7,377 nt of DNA from Actinomycetes bacterium (GTDB lineage Bacteria; Actinomycetota; Acidimicrobiia; Acidimicrobiales; RAAP-2): the NCBI GenBank assembly GCA_021799915.1, contig JAJYZN010000140.1, positions 1 to 7,377 on the forward strand, given 5' to 3'. Each line of letters begins with the position of its first letter. Within the stretch, counting starts at the first letter, position 1. Below, piece after piece: positions 5,591 to 7,377 of the stretch. The notes beneath the pieces were generated by a model, which saw only the letters and a list, made by a program, of their open reading frames with translations, was not told the DNA's origin and made no database searches. The position numbers and the translations under genes were made by a program.

Positions 5591-6991
5591 ATGTCAACCA
5601 CCGATCTGGATCTCGGGCGCTACCAGCTGGGATGGAGCGACGAGGAGGACTACGTCTTCAAGCCGAAGAAGGGCTTGAACGAGGAGATCGTCCGCGAGAT
5701 GTCGGCGATGAAGCACGAGCCCGACTGGATGCGTGAGTTCAGGCTCAAGGCGCTGGCCCGGTTCGAGCGCAAGCCGATGGTCGCGTGGTTCGCCGTCAAC
5801 ATGCCGGACCTCGATTTCGACGACATCTACTACTACGTGAAGCCGACCGGTGGTCAGGTGGACGACTGGAACGACCTGCCGGCTGCGATCAAGAACACCT
5901 ACGAGAAGCTGGGCATCCCCGAGGCAGAGCGCAAGTACCTCTCCGGGGTCACCGCGCAGTACGAGAGCGAGGTCGTGTTCCACCGGAACAGGGAGGACTT
6001 GGAGCGGCAAGGGGTGGTCTTCTGCGACATGGACACCGCGGTTCGTGAGCACCCCGAGCTGGTCCGCCGGTGGTTCGGCACGATCATCCCGCCGAACGAC
6101 AACAAGTTCGCCGCGCTCAATTCGGCGGTATGGTCGGGGGGATCGTTCATCTACGTCCCCCCGGGCATCACCGTGGAGATGCCGCTCCAGGCCTACTTCC
6201 GGATCAACGCGGAGAACATGGGCCAGTTCGAGCGGACCCTGATCATCGCCGACGAAGGCTCCCAGGTGCACTACATCGAAGGTTGCTCGGCGCCGGTCTA
6301 CACGACCGACTCGCTCCACTCGGCAGTGGTCGAGCTGGTGGCCCTCCCGGGGAGCCGGATCACGTACACCACCATCCAGAACTGGTCCAACAACGTCTAC
6401 AACCTCGTGACCAAACGCGCCCGTGCCGAAGCAGAAGCTCACGTCGAGTGGATCGACGGGAACATCGGCTCGCGTCTCACGATGAAGTACCCCTCCGTCT
6501 ACCTCATGGGACCGAAAGCGTCGGGCGAGGTCCTCTCGGTGGCGTATGCCGGGGCGGGGCAGCACCAGGATGCCGGGGCGAAGATGATCCATGCCGCCCC
6601 CGAGACCAGCTCGACCATCGTCTCGAAGTCGATATCCAAGGACGGTGGCATCACCACGTACCGGGGTCTGGTCCACGTCGACGAAGGAGCCAAAGGTGCC
6701 AAGTCCTTCGTCCGCTGCGATGCGCTCCTCCTCGACGACGAGTCGATCTCCGAGACCAAGCCGTCGATGGAGGTGGGGGAGCGGGACGCACGGATCGGCC
6801 ACGAGGCCACCGTCTCAAAGGTCGGCGACGACCAGCTCTTCTACCTGATGAGCCGGGGGCTGAGTGAGAGCCAGGCGATGGGGATGATCGTGAACGGCTT
6901 CATCGAGCCGGTGACCCGCACGCTGCCGATGGAGTACGCGGTGGAGTGGAGCAGGCTCATCGAGCTCCAGATGGAAGGTTCGGTGGGCTGA
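5591..6991 (+). CDS. sufB: Fe-S cluster assembly scaffold protein SufB
   Basis: A 466-residue SufB, the core subunit of the cytosolic SufBC2D scaffold on which Fe-S clusters are built from persulfide sulfur and iron. It has the family's usual length and an N-terminal helical segment (LNEEIVREMSAMKHEPDWMREFRLKAL, about 29-55) typical of SufB and not SufD. The beta-helix core begins about 160 with GTIIPPNDNKFAALNSAVWSGGSFIYVPPG. Key residues are present: Cys232 in EGCSAP (equivalent to the sulfur-relay Cys254 of E. coli), Cys376 in SFVRCDALL (equivalent to Cys405) and His404/Glu405 in GHEATVSK (equivalent to His433/Glu434). The C-terminal helices (LFYLMSRGLSESQAMGMIVNGFIEPV) are canonical. There is no sign of an intein. 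The upstream neighbour is a divergent peptidase and not the sufR regulator found before sufB in many actinobacteria. A small four-Cys gene follows after 21 bp; sufD and sufC are presumably beyond the window. Confidence 0.97.
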   Translation: MSTTDLDLGRYQLGWSDEEDYVFKPKKGLNEEIVREMSAMKHEPDWMREFRLKALARFERKPMVAWFAVNMPDLDFDDIYYYVKPTGGQVDDWNDLPAAIKNTYEKLGIPEAERKYLSGVTAQYESEVVFHRNREDLERQGVVFCDMDTAVREHPELVRRWFGTIIPPNDNKFAALNSAVWSGGSFIYVPPGITVEMPLQAYFRINAENMGQFERTLIIADEGSQVHYIEGCSAPVYTTDSLHSAVVELVALPGSRITYTTIQNWSNNVYNLVTKRARAEAEAHVEWIDGNIGSRLTMKYPSVYLMGPKASGEVLSVAYAGAGQHQDAGAKMIHAAPETSSTIVSKSISKDGGITTYRGLVHVDEGAKGAKSFVRCDALLLDDESISETKPSMEVGERDARIGHEATVSKVGDDQLFYLMSRGLSESQAMGMIVNGFIEPVTRTLPMEYAVEWSRLIELQMEGSVG

Positions 6992-7012
6992 GCGGAATGG
7001 TGGCGTAGCGCC

Positions 7013-7354
7013 GTGCCGATGCGCGAGGAGTGCAAGCACTTCCAGAGCCGGACCTACGCCTCGGGAGAGGTGGCCCGCTTCTGCGTCCTGGACCTGGCGC
7101 CCGAAGCCCCATGGCGCTGCCCCGACGACTGCCCCTCCTACGAGCGCCGGCTGGCGGACGCCGGCTGGGTCCACGGCAGCCTGGTCGAGCCGGCGATCGA
7201 GGACGAGCCCGACGTGCCCGCGGGAGAGGACGTCGTCGGGCTGCTCGAGAACGCCGAGGAGATCGTGAACGAGGTCGCCCCCGATGCGCTCGCCGAGGCT
7301 CGCCGCCGCGACGCCCGCGAAGCGCGCAAGAGCCGCTGGCACCGGCGCCGCTGA
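7013..7354 (+). CDS. Small four-cysteine protein in the suf operon, function unknown
   Basis: A 113-residue soluble protein (111 if the ATG at 7019 is used in place of GTG 7013; neither has a strong ribosome site). The N-terminal 45 residues contain four cysteines spaced C7-x16-C24-x11-C36-x3-C40 within REECKHF, ARFCVLDLAP, WRCPDDCPSYERR. This suggests a small metal-binding (zinc or Fe-S) knuckle. The middle is acidic (EDEPDVPAGEDVVGLLENAEEIVNE), predicted helical from about 74, and the end is strongly basic (EARRRDAREARKSRWHRRR). No signal peptide or membrane helix is visible. It lies 21 bp behind sufB with no terminator, so it is very likely cotranscribed. I do not recognise a named family; an accessory role in cluster assembly or iron handling is only an inference from position and cysteines. 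The 23 bases after its stop hold no identifiable gene start. Confidence 0.8.
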   Translation: MPMREECKHFQSRTYASGEVARFCVLDLAPEAPWRCPDDCPSYERRLADAGWVHGSLVEPAIEDEPDVPAGEDVVGLLENAEEIVNEVAPDALAEARRRDAREARKSRWHRRR

Positions 7355-7377
7355 CGGCGGCACTCGCGCTCGTCGGG

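Noticed and set aside
5392..5601. N-terminal 70-residue extension of the peptidase frame
   Set aside because: The extension is low in complexity, overlaps the sufB start and promoter region, and would make the protein longer than the family norm. The conserved N-terminal motif begins just after the ATG at 5391.
3913..5736. A 607-codon open frame on the plus strand
   Set aside because: It lies antisense to the peptidase, whose catalytic motifs and full family length are clear, and it continues into sufB out of frame. Its composition is the Arg/Asp/Gly/Val-rich shadow typical of GC-rich coding DNA.
5594..6802. A 402-codon open frame on the minus strand
   Set aside because: Antisense shadow of sufB, which is unambiguous on the plus strand.
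7002..7012. Small hairpin GGCG-TAG-CGCC just before the four-Cys gene
   Set aside because: A 4-bp stem is too short to distinguish from chance in GC-rich sequence.
1..7377. CRISPR arrays, tRNA/rRNA genes, insertion sequences, phage or toxin-antitoxin genes
   Set aside because: None seen. No regularly spaced repeats, no tRNA-like cloverleaf noticed by eye, and no transposase or integrase motifs in any frame.

Overview
The window is high-GC DNA (G/C strongly preferred at third codon positions), densely packed with short intergenic gaps. The gene content fits a Gram-positive actinobacterium: a SUF-type Fe-S scaffold protein, a RodZ-like DUF4115 membrane protein, and a divergent TetR/LLM flavin monooxygenase pair. 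An Acidimicrobiia-like lineage is my best guess, but that rests on general resemblance and not on any marker gene.

Layout. (a) 1-270: the 3' end of an rmlC-type dTDP-4-dehydrorhamnose 3,5-epimerase gene, cut by the window edge. (b) 272-889, minus strand: a TetR-family repressor. It converges on rmlC with one base between the stop codons and is divergent from the next gene. (c) 964-2217: a luciferase-like (LLM) flavin-dependent oxidoreductase. The 74-bp gap between (b) and (c) holds a 16-bp dyad that is a good candidate TetR operator. (d) 2218-2267: a perfect 21-bp direct repeat in the short gap after the LLM gene. (e) 2277-3230: a two-pass membrane protein with a Thr-rich repeat stalk and a C-terminal RodZ-like DUF4115 domain. 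(f) 3199-5391, minus strand: an oligopeptidase B-type S9A serine peptidase with an intact catalytic triad, whose 3' end overlaps (e) by 32 bp. (g) 5392-5590: a divergent promoter region with two inverted repeats. (h) 5591-6991: sufB. (i) 7013-7354: a small four-cysteine protein 21 bp behind sufB, probably in the same operon.

How the parts relate. TetR plus the LLM oxidoreductase looks like a self-contained regulator/enzyme pair with unknown substrate. sufB and the four-Cys gene look like the start of a suf operon continuing beyond the window (sufD/sufC would be expected). The rhamnose epimerase, the DUF4115 protein and the peptidase have no evident functional link to each other. Both convergent gene junctions carry inverted repeats right at the stop codons.

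The region is largely ordinary core genome. The item most worth following up is the uncharacterised four-Cys protein in the suf operon. Next come the putative operators and an altered subsite residue in the peptidase.
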